Below are positions 18,675 to 27,370 of a DNA stretch of 64,000 bases, piece after piece (within the stretch, counting starts at the first letter, position 1; each line of letters opens with the position of its first letter). A model generated the notes under the pieces. It did not search any database. It saw only the letters and a program-made list of their open reading frames with translations, and was not told the origin of the DNA. Made by a program: the position numbers and the translations under genes. The stretch is from Rickettsiales bacterium (GTDB lineage: Bacteria > Bacteroidota > Bacteroidia > Cytophagales > Cyclobacteriaceae), in assembly GCA_002729235.1 (NCBI GenBank), contig PBTY01000090.1, positions 20,771 through 84,770 of the forward strand, given 5' to 3'.

Positions 18675-19355
18675 ATGAGTGAAATCCGCTTAATGAAACC
18701 GGGTCCGAATGGACAAGTTATTAATGAGTACGGCATTGCAGAAAAACCACCTTCAGATTGGGCATTTTTGAAAGCTGGTGATGCTGCTGTGACTAGAAAA
18801 GTGACTGCTGCTGGTCCAATTTGGCGTGTTCAAGTGAAAAAAGGAAGACGCCTTCAATCATTAGGTATTTGGGCTCCACAATCGAACATCAGTCAAGCCA
18901 AGATAGAAGTTGAGGCCATCCGAGCTGATCCAGGCTATGCCAAAAAACAAGCAAGTGCGGCTAAGACTAGAGCCAGGAAACAGGAAAACTATATGGCTGA
19001 ATTTCAGATGGAAGTGGCTAAATACTTGAATTTTCACTCCAGATATGCAGATCTGCAATCTAAAATAGCGAAACTAGTCACAGCGCATGCTATTCCTATT
19101 GGAAGTGGTACAGTTGCTCGGACCAGCATGCTTCCCGTTGAAGAACGTGCAGGCAAAGCTGTGATCGCCTGGATGCGTCATAAAACAACCAACTATGACA
19201 ACCTCAAAATAGCACGTATCAAAGGGGAAAGACGAAAAGTCAGAAAGCAATTGGCACAACGATCACTTCAGGTTCTCAAAACTTACCGTAATGGAGAGGC
19301 CGTGCCCATGGGATGTCCGCTTTGGAGAGCGTTAAACACTGAAAATGTCGCGTAG
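18675..19355 (+). CDS. DUF2293-domain protein
   Basis: A 226-aa protein from ATG 18675 (an upstream TTG would add ten residues lying in the promoter region). The C-terminal half holds the DUF2293 core with WMRHKTTNYDNLKIARIKGERR, followed by a strongly basic helix. Basic throughout and free of TM segments, so cytoplasmic; nucleic-acid or ribosome binding is plausible but unproven. The last 24 bases overlap the 3' end of the convergent Vms1-like gene. Its own promoter is probably the near-consensus TATCTTCG at 18652. Confidence 0.7.
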   Translation: MSEIRLMKPGPNGQVINEYGIAEKPPSDWAFLKAGDAAVTRKVTAAGPIWRVQVKKGRRLQSLGIWAPQSNISQAKIEVEAIRADPGYAKKQASAAKTRARKQENYMAEFQMEVAKYLNFHSRYADLQSKIAKLVTAHAIPIGSGTVARTSMLPVEERAGKAVIAWMRHKTTNYDNLKIARIKGERRKVRKQLAQRSLQVLKTYRNGEAVPMGCPLWRALNTENVA

Positions 19356-20006
19356 TTCATCTGCGTACTGTTCATCAAACAACAAGAGAGGCGCCTTCAA
19401 CTTCTCAATAGCAGCATCCAAATTAGTATAATTGGACTGAGCAATGTGAAGTGGAATTTTATACAGTACAGGATCTTTCTTGTCCACTGGAAAGGGCACT
19501 TTGGATTGGAGCAAATACGGAAGTAGGGTTTTGTTGCAATCCAAAGCCAATCGAGCAATCATAAACTCTTCCCAAAGATCGTTCATGGTCGTATTGATAT
19601 TCTCAAAGAACTCTACCGTCTCTGCCAATCGAACACGTGAACCAGCCCTTGATTTACCCTTCTTATTCAGGTACTTGATTTGACTAAACCCTTGTTTCTT
19701 TCGAGTCATGTAGGCGGAGAAAGTGGTGTGATAAATGTTTTCCGTCCCTTCCATCATGCAGATGGCAGCATTACCTGATTCTACACTTAAATACAAAGCA
19801 TTCGCCTGTGTGTCTAAAATATCCAGGTGATCATTTAGCTGATAATGCAATGGCAACCGAACATAACCCATAGGATTGAAATTCTGATCTTTTAAAAGAA
19901 TGAGATGCTTTTTGAAATCATACTCATAAGAGTCAATCTCATCTTTTATCATATCAATCAGCTCGGGTAACGTGTAAATGGAAAGGTTCAGTTTTTGCTC
20001 CTGCAT
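19332..20006 (-). CDS. Vms1/ANKZF1-like release factor (VLRF1 family)
   Basis: A 224-aa protein. I place the start at ATG 20006: the upstream ATGs at 20048 and 20078 lie before the promoter -7 box or inside the terminator of the preceding gene. The match to the eukaryotic Vms1/ANKZF1 catalytic domain is seen by eye: HTTFSAYMTRKKQGFSQ (93-109), then KSRAGSRVRLAE (118-129) and DPVLYKIPL (178-186). In Vms1 the Gln of the GSQ motif is needed to release peptidyl-tRNA; here it is Q109. The family is eRF1-like and acts on stalled 60S or 50S subunits. The gene is downstream of an EF-G paralogue but has its own promoter. The assignment is from memory of the family motif, without a search. Confidence 0.78.
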   Translation of the reverse strand: MQEQKLNLSIYTLPELIDMIKDEIDSYEYDFKKHLILLKDQNFNPMGYVRLPLHYQLNDHLDILDTQANALYLSVESGNAAICMMEGTENIYHTTFSAYMTRKKQGFSQIKYLNKKGKSRAGSRVRLAETVEFFENINTTMNDLWEEFMIARLALDCNKTLLPYLLQSKVPFPVDKKDPVLYKIPLHIAQSNYTNLDAAIEKLKAPLLLFDEQYADELRDIFSV

Positions 20007-20023
20007 AATCTTCAATCCTACCT

Positions 20024-20058
20024 CAAAATTAGCAGGAATTACCCGCATCACCCACAAA
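20024..20058 (-). promoter_or_regulatory. Bacteroidetes-type promoter for the Vms1-like gene
   Basis: On the minus strand TTTG (20058-20055), 23 bases and TAATTTTG (20031-20024) form a perfect TAnnTTTG -7 box at consensus spacing. It decides the start of the release-factor gene: the ATG at 20006 is the first one downstream. Confidence 0.65.
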
Positions 20059-20063
20059 GAAAA

Positions 20064-20085
20064 AGGCCGAATTCTCATTCGGCCT
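20064..20085 (-). terminator. Intrinsic terminator of the EF-G-like gene
   Basis: An 8-bp perfect stem AGGCCGAA/TTCGGCCT with a 6-base loop, followed on the minus strand by TTTTT. It lies 23 bases after the stop of the EF-G paralogue and separates it from the Vms1-like gene. Confidence 0.85.
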
Positions 20086-20107
20086 TACATCACTAAAGGG
20101 TTTATTC

Positions 20108-22237
20108 TTAAGCCATTTCTAACTCCTCAACACCCTCTTTGACCAATTCGTGTTGTTTGTTTTCAGGAACTGGCGCGTATTCAGCATATTTCGCATGATA
20201 ACTTGCCCTTCCCTGCGTAATAGACCTAAGAGTACTAGAATAAGTATGCAACTCTGCAAGAGGAACTTTCGCCAAAATCAACTGATTCTGTTCTGCGGAA
20301 TCAATACCAGTGATAATGGCTCTCCTGGCTTGCAAATCAGACATCACCTCTCCCATGACCTCCTGTGGCACCTGGATTTCCAAATCATATAATGGCTCCA
20401 ACAACTTCGGTCTGGCATCCAGGAATGCTTGTTTGAAGGCGTTCATTCCAGCAAGTTTGAAAGCAATATCATTTGAATCTACCGGGTGCATTTTACCATC
20501 GTAGACAATGACTCTCACATCCCTAATGTAACTACCAGTTAATGGACCTTCCTCCATCACTTCCATTACTCCTTTCTGGATGGAAGGCAAGAATCGAGCA
20601 TCTATCACTCCACCAACTATACAGTTATAAAACACTAGTTTGCCTCCCCACTCAAGCTCTACTTCCTCTTTTCCTCTGATAGACACTCCAGTTGGCTCGT
20701 CCATTCCTTCTACGAAAGGTTCTATGCGCATGAATACTTCAGCAAATTGACCAGCGCCACCTGATTGTTTTTTGTGACGGTAATTGGTATCAGAAGATTG
20801 CTGAATGGTTTCTCTGTAGGATATTCTAGGGGTACTGAATGACACATCCAAATGGTAGACATTCTCAATAATCCACTGAACAACAGTCAGATGCAAATCT
20901 CCCTGAACCCCAATAATCAGTTGCTTCAGCTCTTTTCTGTACTCGTAAGTCATAGAAGGATCCTCCTGATGAATCTTCAGAAGCACCTCTCCTAGTTTAT
21001 CCTCATCAGACTTGTTATTGGCTCTGATAGCCATAAACATCTTAGGCTCAGGAAACTCAATTGGGATAACTGCACTGCTAACGGAAGAATCCTTTAGTGT
21101 GTGATTGGTATCGGTGTGTTTTAATTTTAGTGTAGCTCCAAGATCTCCAACCACCATTTTATTGACAGGATTTCTCTGATGTCCGTCAATAATGAACAGT
21201 TGATTGATACGCTCTAGTTCACCAGTCTGATGATTGAGCAACTCCATACCGGTATGCAACTCGCCTGAAACCACTTTGAAGAAGGACATTTTACCCAGGT
21301 TTGGCTCAATAACGGATTTATAGACAAATAACATAACCGGACCATTGGGATCATGTAGTATTTCTCCGCCATCGATTGTTTCCTCAGGTTTGATATCCAC
21401 AACCGATGGAGCCACATTGTCAATAAAACTCATCATGCGGCCAGTACCCATGTCATTTTTGGCTGAAATAGAGAAAACTGGGAAAACTTCGTGGTTCCGC
21501 ATTCCAATTTTCAAACCTTCTCGCATATGATCCTCATCCAGGGTTCCCTTGTCAAAATAGAGCTCCATGAGCGTCTCATCATTTTCAGCCGCTTTTTCGA
21601 CTAATTCCTGATGCAACTCAGTGGCTTTAGCTAATTCACTCTCAGGAATTGGCAACTTCTCTGGTTTACCGCCCTCTTCAGGAAATTTGTAATAAGTCAT
21701 TTTCAATAGGTCAATGATTCCATTAAAATCTTCACCTTCATTCACAGGATACTGCATCAAGGTGACTGCTGGTCCAAAATGACTCTTAAGATCTGCTAGA
21801 GAAGCCTCAAAGTTGGATTTTGGATGATCAACCTGGTTGATGGCAAAAAGTGTTGGCTTGGAGAATTGATCCACATTGTTCCAGATGAGTTCTGTTCCAA
21901 TTTCTACACCTTGCTGCGCATTGACAACAAAAACACAGGTATCAGCCACTCTTACGGAGGAATTAACTTCTCCGATGAAATCATCCAATCCTGGAGTGTC
22001 GATGATATTGATTTTGTAATTGTGCCATTCGGTGTGCAGAGGTGTCGCGTATACCGAGCATTCACGTTGTTGTTCTATTTCATGATAATCGGATACAGTA
22101 TTGTGCTCTTCTACTTTCCCTCTTCTGTTGATCAATCCAGCCTCGTAAAGCATGGTTTCAGCAAGAGTCGTTTTCCCAGATTTGGAGCAGCCTAATAAAA
22201 CTATGTTTTTGATGTGTTTTTCGTCAAATACTTTCAT
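20108..22237 (-). CDS. EF-G-like translational GTPase (EF-G paralogue)
   Basis: A 709-aa protein with the five-domain EF-G layout: G domain (about 1-275), domain II (about 290-380), and domains III to V including the IV/V region with HPVDSND and ALEPLYDLEIQVP-like sequence. G1 is GCSKSGKT and G4 is NQVD. The G3 motif reads DTPGLDDF: the His that activates water in canonical EF-G (DTPGH) is Leu, a feature of EF-G-like subfamilies (often Tyr there). It is therefore unlikely to be the housekeeping EF-G and may act in ribosome recycling, rescue or tolerance to stress. A strong terminator follows. No other translation gene is in its operon. Confidence 0.88.
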   Translation of the reverse strand: MKVFDEKHIKNIVLLGCSKSGKTTLAETMLYEAGLINRRGKVEEHNTVSDYHEIEQQRECSVYATPLHTEWHNYKINIIDTPGLDDFIGEVNSSVRVADTCVFVVNAQQGVEIGTELIWNNVDQFSKPTLFAINQVDHPKSNFEASLADLKSHFGPAVTLMQYPVNEGEDFNGIIDLLKMTYYKFPEEGGKPEKLPIPESELAKATELHQELVEKAAENDETLMELYFDKGTLDEDHMREGLKIGMRNHEVFPVFSISAKNDMGTGRMMSFIDNVAPSVVDIKPEETIDGGEILHDPNGPVMLFVYKSVIEPNLGKMSFFKVVSGELHTGMELLNHQTGELERINQLFIIDGHQRNPVNKMVVGDLGATLKLKHTDTNHTLKDSSVSSAVIPIEFPEPKMFMAIRANNKSDEDKLGEVLLKIHQEDPSMTYEYRKELKQLIIGVQGDLHLTVVQWIIENVYHLDVSFSTPRISYRETIQQSSDTNYRHKKQSGGAGQFAEVFMRIEPFVEGMDEPTGVSIRGKEEVELEWGGKLVFYNCIVGGVIDARFLPSIQKGVMEVMEEGPLTGSYIRDVRVIVYDGKMHPVDSNDIAFKLAGMNAFKQAFLDARPKLLEPLYDLEIQVPQEVMGEVMSDLQARRAIITGIDSAEQNQLILAKVPLAELHTYSSTLRSITQGRASYHAKYAEYAPVPENKQHELVKEGVEELEMA

Positions 22238-22393
22238 TTTGATCAGGGTTTTTAGTGGGGTTATACAATCGGTTTTGGTGGCAAATTGTGTATTGATTGC
22301 CTTTAACTAAGCTACGAGAGGGATCACTCATTTTTGGTGAGTTCTGTCAGCTACACACCTGATTTCTAGCCTATTAAAACACACAAAAACAAA

Positions 22394-22419
22394 AAAGGCT
22401 AACCATCAGGTTAGCCTTT
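22394..22419 (-). terminator. Intrinsic terminator of the first UspA gene
   Basis: An 11-bp perfect stem AAAGGCTAACC/GGTTAGCCTTT with loop ATCA, continued on the minus strand by a T6 tract and then GTTTTTG. It lies 25 bases after the stop of the UspA gene. Confidence 0.9.
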
Positions 22420-22444
22420 CCTATTAATAAACTAAATGTATCTT

Positions 22445-23296
22445 TTAATTATTGCTGTTAAATACCATTACTGGCAGGTCAGTGGCCTTCACCATGGTAG
22501 TGGCAAACGAATCCTTGAAGAACCTAAAAATATTAGGCCTACCATCAGAAACCACGGCAACTAATCCAGCATCCAGCTCATCCGCATACTTTAAGATGCC
22601 TTCCAAATCATTTTCATGTTCGAGGACCTTCACATCAAACTTGCCAAAATCTGCCAGATTACCAAATGCCTCTAACTTGCCATTGTGGTCAGAATGGTTA
22701 ACCTCACCAGCTTTAACCACATCCACTAAGTGAATGTGAGCATCTAAACTTTTTAATACCGGTCCTATCAGCTTAGCCAAATCTGAGTTGTCAGCATTTT
22801 TTACTGGATCTACTCCCAACACGACTTTTGTCAAATCCACATAATCTACATGCTCTGTAAGCGAAACCACAGGCACTTTAACAAACTGGGTCAGTTCCTG
22901 GGATACCTTGACAGGGAACTCTCCTTTTTCATCTTCCACGTCATCAGCTCCCAAAACAATTAAGTCTATATCAAAAGAACTGACATATTTTTCTGAACCG
23001 CTAACGACTCCACTTCCACCAAGTTCCGTACTGATTTTTATTCCCAGACTAGCTTTGCTACTAGCGATTTCATTGAGCTTGCTCTTGTGGTGATCCAGTT
23101 TCAAATCACTCACAAATTCCGTTCGGGATTCGGTATTATCTGCCAACAACTCGGTGAATGTGGCTGGCTCTATTGGCGTACCCAAAAAGTGGACAAGATG
23201 AATTTCAGCACCAGATGCCTGTGCTAAATCAATGGCAAAATCAAGTGCATTGATTGAAAGAGACGAATAATCCGTCGGTACAAGTATTTTTTTCAT
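22445..23296 (-). CDS. Tandem universal stress protein (UspA family)
   Basis: A 283-aa protein from ATG 23296, which gives the typical MKKILVPTDYSSLS start; the longer frame adds eight odd residues. Two Usp folds: residues 1-145 (nucleotide-loop-like VLGADDVEDEKG, weakly conserved) and about 150-283 (VVSDGRPNIFRFFKDSFATTMV). Cytoplasmic. Tandem Usp proteins in Bacteroidota respond to redox, starvation or envelope stress, usually through ATP binding or protein partners. The upstream divergent region contains paired TTGTGACAA sites. A second tandem Usp gene lies at 38715-39518. Confidence 0.88.
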   Translation of the reverse strand: MKKILVPTDYSSLSINALDFAIDLAQASGAEIHLVHFLGTPIEPATFTELLADNTESRTEFVSDLKLDHHKSKLNEIASSKASLGIKISTELGGSGVVSGSEKYVSSFDIDLIVLGADDVEDEKGEFPVKVSQELTQFVKVPVVSLTEHVDYVDLTKVVLGVDPVKNADNSDLAKLIGPVLKSLDAHIHLVDVVKAGEVNHSDHNGKLEAFGNLADFGKFDVKVLEHENDLEGILKYADELDAGLVAVVSDGRPNIFRFFKDSFATTMVKATDLPVMVFNSNN

Positions 23297-23457
23297 GATT
23301 AGTATTAAGCAATGATTCACTGAATTTAATGAGGTTATCGACGCGACGCTAGTGTTTTCATATTTTTTTCAAGTCTTCTCTATGCAAGCATTAATAACCT
23401 CACCAAAAACACATTGGTTGAATCCCTTTAAATGTCATTTTTCTTTCAACTAAGTCA

Positions 23458-23488
23458 TTGTGACAATAAACTTTATCATTTGTGACAA
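23458..23488. promoter_or_regulatory. Paired TTGTGACAA sites, 22-bp period
   Basis: Two identical 9-mers TTGTGACAA at 23458-23466 and 23480-23488, 22 bp (about two helical turns) apart. Each is an odd palindrome (TTGT-G-ACAA). They lie about 160 bp upstream of the UspA gene and 99 bp upstream of the divergent TIM-barrel-like gene. CRP/FNR-type half-sites look similar, but the arrangement is not canonical. Confidence 0.45.
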
Positions 23489-23586
23489 GAATTGGTGCCA
23501 TTCTTCTCGTATGGGTGCATGATTCACATCATGATTTGGTAATCAAAGAATTTTCAGCTTTGAGGAATTAATCTGCACAAATCGAA

Positions 23587-25320
23587 ATGCATCAACAACA
23601 CTCATTCCATATCCCTGTCATGGGAATTGGCTATACATTGGACACGCCTTTAAAAGTTTCCAGGTATGGTATCTCTTCTGTCATCTCTCTAGTAGACGAC
23701 ATTTTATTGGAAAAGCTACGAAAAATGTATGCTGAAAAATATAAGTTGGACTTTCAACCCATTCCCGACAAGGAAGATGATGCTCGCGCCAAAAGAATCA
23801 CCGCATACCTGAATCTTATGCATGATCTATGTACCTGGGAGTTTGAGCAAATGCTCAGAAACGGACCACAGGATCCTGATTATCAAAAAGCCATGGACCT
23901 CCTGCCTCCGAATCATACGGCTGCTCAACTGCAAATGGGTAGTATTGATGTGAATGTGATGACGAAGGTAGATCGTGAAAACTTTCGTAATAAAGAAAAA
24001 CTCCCGACCATGTACAATGATGCCCATGCGGCCGTACGTGGGTTTGCCAACAGCAAACTACAATCATCCATAATCCTATCTGCAGGAATGAACCCAAGGC
24101 TGTACAGCTACCTGGAGAGTTTTGAAGACTTCTATCCAGATGCCGAAGGCAACATCAAGAAGAAAATTGTATTGAAAGTGAGTGATTACCGCTCAGCTTT
24201 GATTCAAGGTAAGTTTCTGGCCAAGAAAGGCCTTTGGGTTTCAGAATACCGCATTGAGTCTGGCCTAAACTGTGGTGGACATGCCTTTGCAACAGATGGG
24301 TACTTATTGGGACCGATCTTGCAGGAGTTCAAAGAAAAGCGAATCGAGTTGACCAATTCAGTATTTGATCTACTGTCCTCATCACTAGCCAATACAGACA
24401 GGCAAATACCAACCAAGCAGCTTCCACTGCGAATTTCAGCGCAAGGTGGTATTGGAACAGCAGCTGAACATCAGTTTTTCCTTGATCAGTACGGGTTGGA
24501 CTCTGTAGGTTGGGGTACTCCCTTCCTATTGGTCCCGGAAGCGACGGTAGTTGATGCAAAAACACTCAATCAATTGGTTTTGGCAAAAGAAAAGGACCTA
24601 TACCTAAGCGGTATTTCACCATTAGGTGTTGAATTCAACAACCTCAGGATGAATACCAAGGACACTCAAAAAGATCAGTTGATCAAGAAAGGTCGTCCTG
24701 GCAGTGCTTGTCCCAAAAAGTTTCTGGCACTAAACAAAGACTTTAAAAACACCGGTGTCTGCACAGCATCCAGGGAATATCAAAATGAAAAAATCAAAGA
24801 GCTTATCAAAGAAGACGTTTCTGCTGAAGACTATTTAGTGAGATTTAAGGAAATCACCGAGAAGTCCTGTATCTGTGTAGGCCTTGGTACCAGCACGCTG
24901 ATTCATTACGATCTGGATCGCAAGCGCGAAGGTGATGGTGTTTCAATTTGCCCGGGACCAAACCTGGCCTATTTCTCCAAAGTCATGAGTTTGCGTGAGA
25001 TGGTTGGGCATATCTATGGCAGAAACAATGTGATTGAACAGTCAGACCGACCCCATGCATTCATCAAAGAACTTAATCTCTATCTAGATTATCTGGAAAA
25101 GCAATTAAAAAACACGCATGATGTCAACTCTAAAACCTTCAAGTATCTGAACACTTTTGCTGAAAATCTACAAGCTGGAATTCATTACTATCAAGAACTG
25201 ATCACCAAGGAAATGATTGACAGCCAAATTCAAAATGGTCTTTGCGCTGGCAATCTTCGTTTGCAAGGTTTAAAAAAACGAATTGAGGCACTGGAAACAC
25301 TAACCGAACCAATTAATTGA
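23587..25320 (+). CDS. Conserved protein with nitronate-monooxygenase-like TIM barrel
   Basis: A 577-aa cytoplasmic protein of conserved but unnamed type. The start IPVMGIGYTLDTPLKVSRYGI resembles the first strand of FMN-dependent TIM barrels, and SAQGGIGTAAEHQFFLD followed by GWGTPFLLVP resembles the phosphate-binding glycine loop of nitronate monooxygenases. The C-terminal third has conserved-looking cysteines (GSACPKKF, GVCTASREY, CICVGLG, ICPGPN, GLCAGN) that could bind an Fe-S cluster or zinc. The likely role is an FMN or metal-dependent redox enzyme, but this is inference from short motifs. Its stop abuts the convergent IMPase gene with no gap. Confidence 0.55.
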   Translation: MHQQHSFHIPVMGIGYTLDTPLKVSRYGISSVISLVDDILLEKLRKMYAEKYKLDFQPIPDKEDDARAKRITAYLNLMHDLCTWEFEQMLRNGPQDPDYQKAMDLLPPNHTAAQLQMGSIDVNVMTKVDRENFRNKEKLPTMYNDAHAAVRGFANSKLQSSIILSAGMNPRLYSYLESFEDFYPDAEGNIKKKIVLKVSDYRSALIQGKFLAKKGLWVSEYRIESGLNCGGHAFATDGYLLGPILQEFKEKRIELTNSVFDLLSSSLANTDRQIPTKQLPLRISAQGGIGTAAEHQFFLDQYGLDSVGWGTPFLLVPEATVVDAKTLNQLVLAKEKDLYLSGISPLGVEFNNLRMNTKDTQKDQLIKKGRPGSACPKKFLALNKDFKNTGVCTASREYQNEKIKELIKEDVSAEDYLVRFKEITEKSCICVGLGTSTLIHYDLDRKREGDGVSICPGPNLAYFSKVMSLREMVGHIYGRNNVIEQSDRPHAFIKELNLYLDYLEKQLKNTHDVNSKTFKYLNTFAENLQAGIHYYQELITKEMIDSQIQNGLCAGNLRLQGLKKRIEALETLTEPIN

Positions 25321-26190
25321 TTATCCTATAATCTTGATGCCATTTACGTATTTAGCCAAAAGTTCGTCGGTGGCATAAAGTATTCCTTGTCTGTTCATAA
25401 AAGTGGTGTCAGGATCATTCAGATGAAGTTCTTCACCTCGAGCATTAGATACTTGTAATCCTAATTCTTCAAAAAACAACCTCGTGGCTGCATAGTCCCA
25501 GATACTACCACAGCCATTTCGTTCTTTTGGAAACTTGAAATAGCATCCATTGCCTGAGGTCATGACTCCAATGGCATTTCTAACACCACCATACTCGTAG
25601 TGAATCATCACCTGTTCTGAGCCATATTGGTCATACATCTGCTGAACTATCTTTTCGTAATAAGGCTCCTTCTGGAAACTTTGATCCATGTACCAGTGTA
25701 GGATTGAATCCATTTGACTAATTGGCCGAAGCACTTCATCATTGAGATAAACACCTGCTCCCTGGATGCTAGTGTAACAGTCCTCTAGATCTGGAACATA
25801 CACCACACCAATAACAGGATAGCCTTCCTTAGCAATTAATGCAATGGACACCGCATAGCCAGTGCGTCTTTCGGTAAAAGGCAAGGTGCCATCCATCGGA
25901 TCTATACACCAGAAATAGTCCTTTGTTAGTCTGGATTGATCATCGGTAGATTCCTCCGTCAACAATCCCAGGTCATACTTCTCTATTGATTGACTAAGTC
26001 CCTCTAGTATAATCTCCTGGGCTTTGAAATCAACTTCTGTAACTACCTGCGAAGCGAATGAATCGCCACCTACTTTACCCTTCGTTTCATACTCCTGATC
26101 AAACCTGGACTGGATGTATACCCCTGCGGTTTTGGCGGTGGTTTTGGCTATTGCACAGAGTTCTTCAAGTTGTTCTTTTGTCAGTTTCAT
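25321..26190 (-). CDS. Inositol-monophosphatase-family phosphatase
   Basis: A 289-aa protein with the metal-dependent phosphatase signature: E79/E80 in LLTEESTDD, D97 and D100 in CIDPMDGT, and the late WDYAATRLFFEELG with the third metal-binding Asp. The family includes inositol monophosphatase, 3'(2'),5'-bisphosphate nucleotidase (CysQ) and fructose-1,6-bisphosphatase; I cannot tell these apart from the sequence. Cytoplasmic. It overlaps the upstream phosphotransferase gene by 4 bases (26187-26190), so the two are translationally coupled, and it ends exactly where the convergent gene ends. Confidence 0.88.
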   Translation of the reverse strand: MKLTKEQLEELCAIAKTTAKTAGVYIQSRFDQEYETKGKVGGDSFASQVVTEVDFKAQEIILEGLSQSIEKYDLGLLTEESTDDQSRLTKDYFWCIDPMDGTLPFTERRTGYAVSIALIAKEGYPVIGVVYVPDLEDCYTSIQGAGVYLNDEVLRPISQMDSILHWYMDQSFQKEPYYEKIVQQMYDQYGSEQVMIHYEYGGVRNAIGVMTSGNGCYFKFPKERNGCGSIWDYAATRLFFEELGLQVSNARGEELHLNDPDTTFMNRQGILYATDELLAKYVNGIKIIG

Positions 26191-27146
26191 TCTACCTCTC
26201 TGATTACCTGATGAGCAATGCGTTCACTATAACCATGCATCTTCCAGTGACCTGGACTCCATCCATCCAGGAATCGATAAAAATCTGCCCACGCATAATA
26301 ATACAACTGGCTCCACTCCTGCTTAACTACCTCAAAATCAATAGAATTACCTATTGATGATTCAAGTACACCAAAATAATGATCGAGTAATTCTTTTTCA
26401 TACCGCTCACAGTCATCATCCTCCAAACAACTACTGATACAATAGGCGACATCTTTCATCCCGCACCCCCGGCCTGCGTATTGAAAGTCAACAGCAGCTA
26501 CTCTACCATTTTCATGAAAACAGAAATTAGCCAACTTGGCATCACCATGAACGATGGTTTGATAACGAGCTGTATTCAATTTTTTATCAATTGCTCTGGC
26601 AGCTTTTTTTAAAGCCCTGTTACCCATACGATCCCACTCATCCGGCCTGGTATCTAAATGCCAGTAAGTACCAATAGGCCAGAGTCCCTCTCCTGTGGAG
26701 TTCATAAATTTTGCATGAAAATGAGCCAACCAACTAAGGCATGCTTTTACTTCCGAGAGCTCAACTGATCCTGGTGTCAATCGAACATCATATCCAGCTG
26801 CATTGAGGTCTTCCATAATGAGCAGGATTTCACCATCGCTTTCAAGGGATTTATACACCTGAGGAGTCCGACAATGTTCATCGGTTTGTTTGGACAGCCC
26901 GGCATACCAGTTTTGTTCTACCTGGTATGATTTCAGCTTTCGTTGATGGGATATATCCGTATTCCATCCTCGTGGATGGTGCTTGGGCTGTGGTAATTGG
27001 ATGTACTTGACAATAATACTATCAAAGCTTCCTCCATCCAGAAAGTATCTCCTGATCTCACCATATCCGCTCCAGAGCGATTGTACAGACTGACTACTCA
27101 GAATTTGACCACCTGTGATGGTCTCGATTTCTTTCTCCAGATTCAT
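26187..27146 (-). CDS. Aminoglycoside-phosphotransferase-like small-molecule kinase
   Basis: A 319-aa protein of the APH/choline-kinase-like fold. The Brenner-type catalytic motif is IVHGDAKLANF (about 196-206) and the metal-binding DFG equivalent is VDFQYAGRG. The N-lobe glycine loop is poorly defined (LWSGYGEIRR). The closest subtype appears to be the EcKinase/CHK group. The substrate is unknown; ecdysteroid-kinase-like bacterial members phosphorylate hydroxylated small molecules. Coupling to an IMPase suggests a phosphorylate/dephosphorylate pair on a polyol or nucleotide, which is inference. Confidence 0.75.
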   Translation of the reverse strand: MNLEKEIETITGGQILSSQSVQSLWSGYGEIRRYFLDGGSFDSIIVKYIQLPQPKHHPRGWNTDISHQRKLKSYQVEQNWYAGLSKQTDEHCRTPQVYKSLESDGEILLIMEDLNAAGYDVRLTPGSVELSEVKACLSWLAHFHAKFMNSTGEGLWPIGTYWHLDTRPDEWDRMGNRALKKAARAIDKKLNTARYQTIVHGDAKLANFCFHENGRVAAVDFQYAGRGCGMKDVAYCISSCLEDDDCERYEKELLDHYFGVLESSIGNSIDFEVVKQEWSQLYYYAWADFYRFLDGWSPGHWKMHGYSERIAHQVIREVE

Positions 27147-27370
27147 TCACTTCAAAACTGATGGATTTTGGTCTCTGGTGCAAGTTTCACTGAGGATGAA
27201 TTCACCGACACGGAATACAAGCAGCCAGGCTCACCCGATGTTGACCAGAAGGACAAGACAACTTATTCTCGAACTAACAACTGGTGAACAGAAAACAAAC
27301 GAATTCAACGGTCTGGATACAAGCCAAGCTGAACTCGAACGAATACTGAACGAAAAGAAATGCTGGTAAA

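Noticed and set aside
22331..22347. ACTCA/TGAGT hairpin in the EF-G leader
   Set aside because: Only 5 bp of stem; too weak to call a regulatory structure.
27238..27369. Small plus-strand frame before the orphan block (MLTRRTRQLILELTTG start)
   Set aside because: No family, signal or promoter; it overlaps the upstream region of the kinase gene and looks like a chance frame or a remnant.
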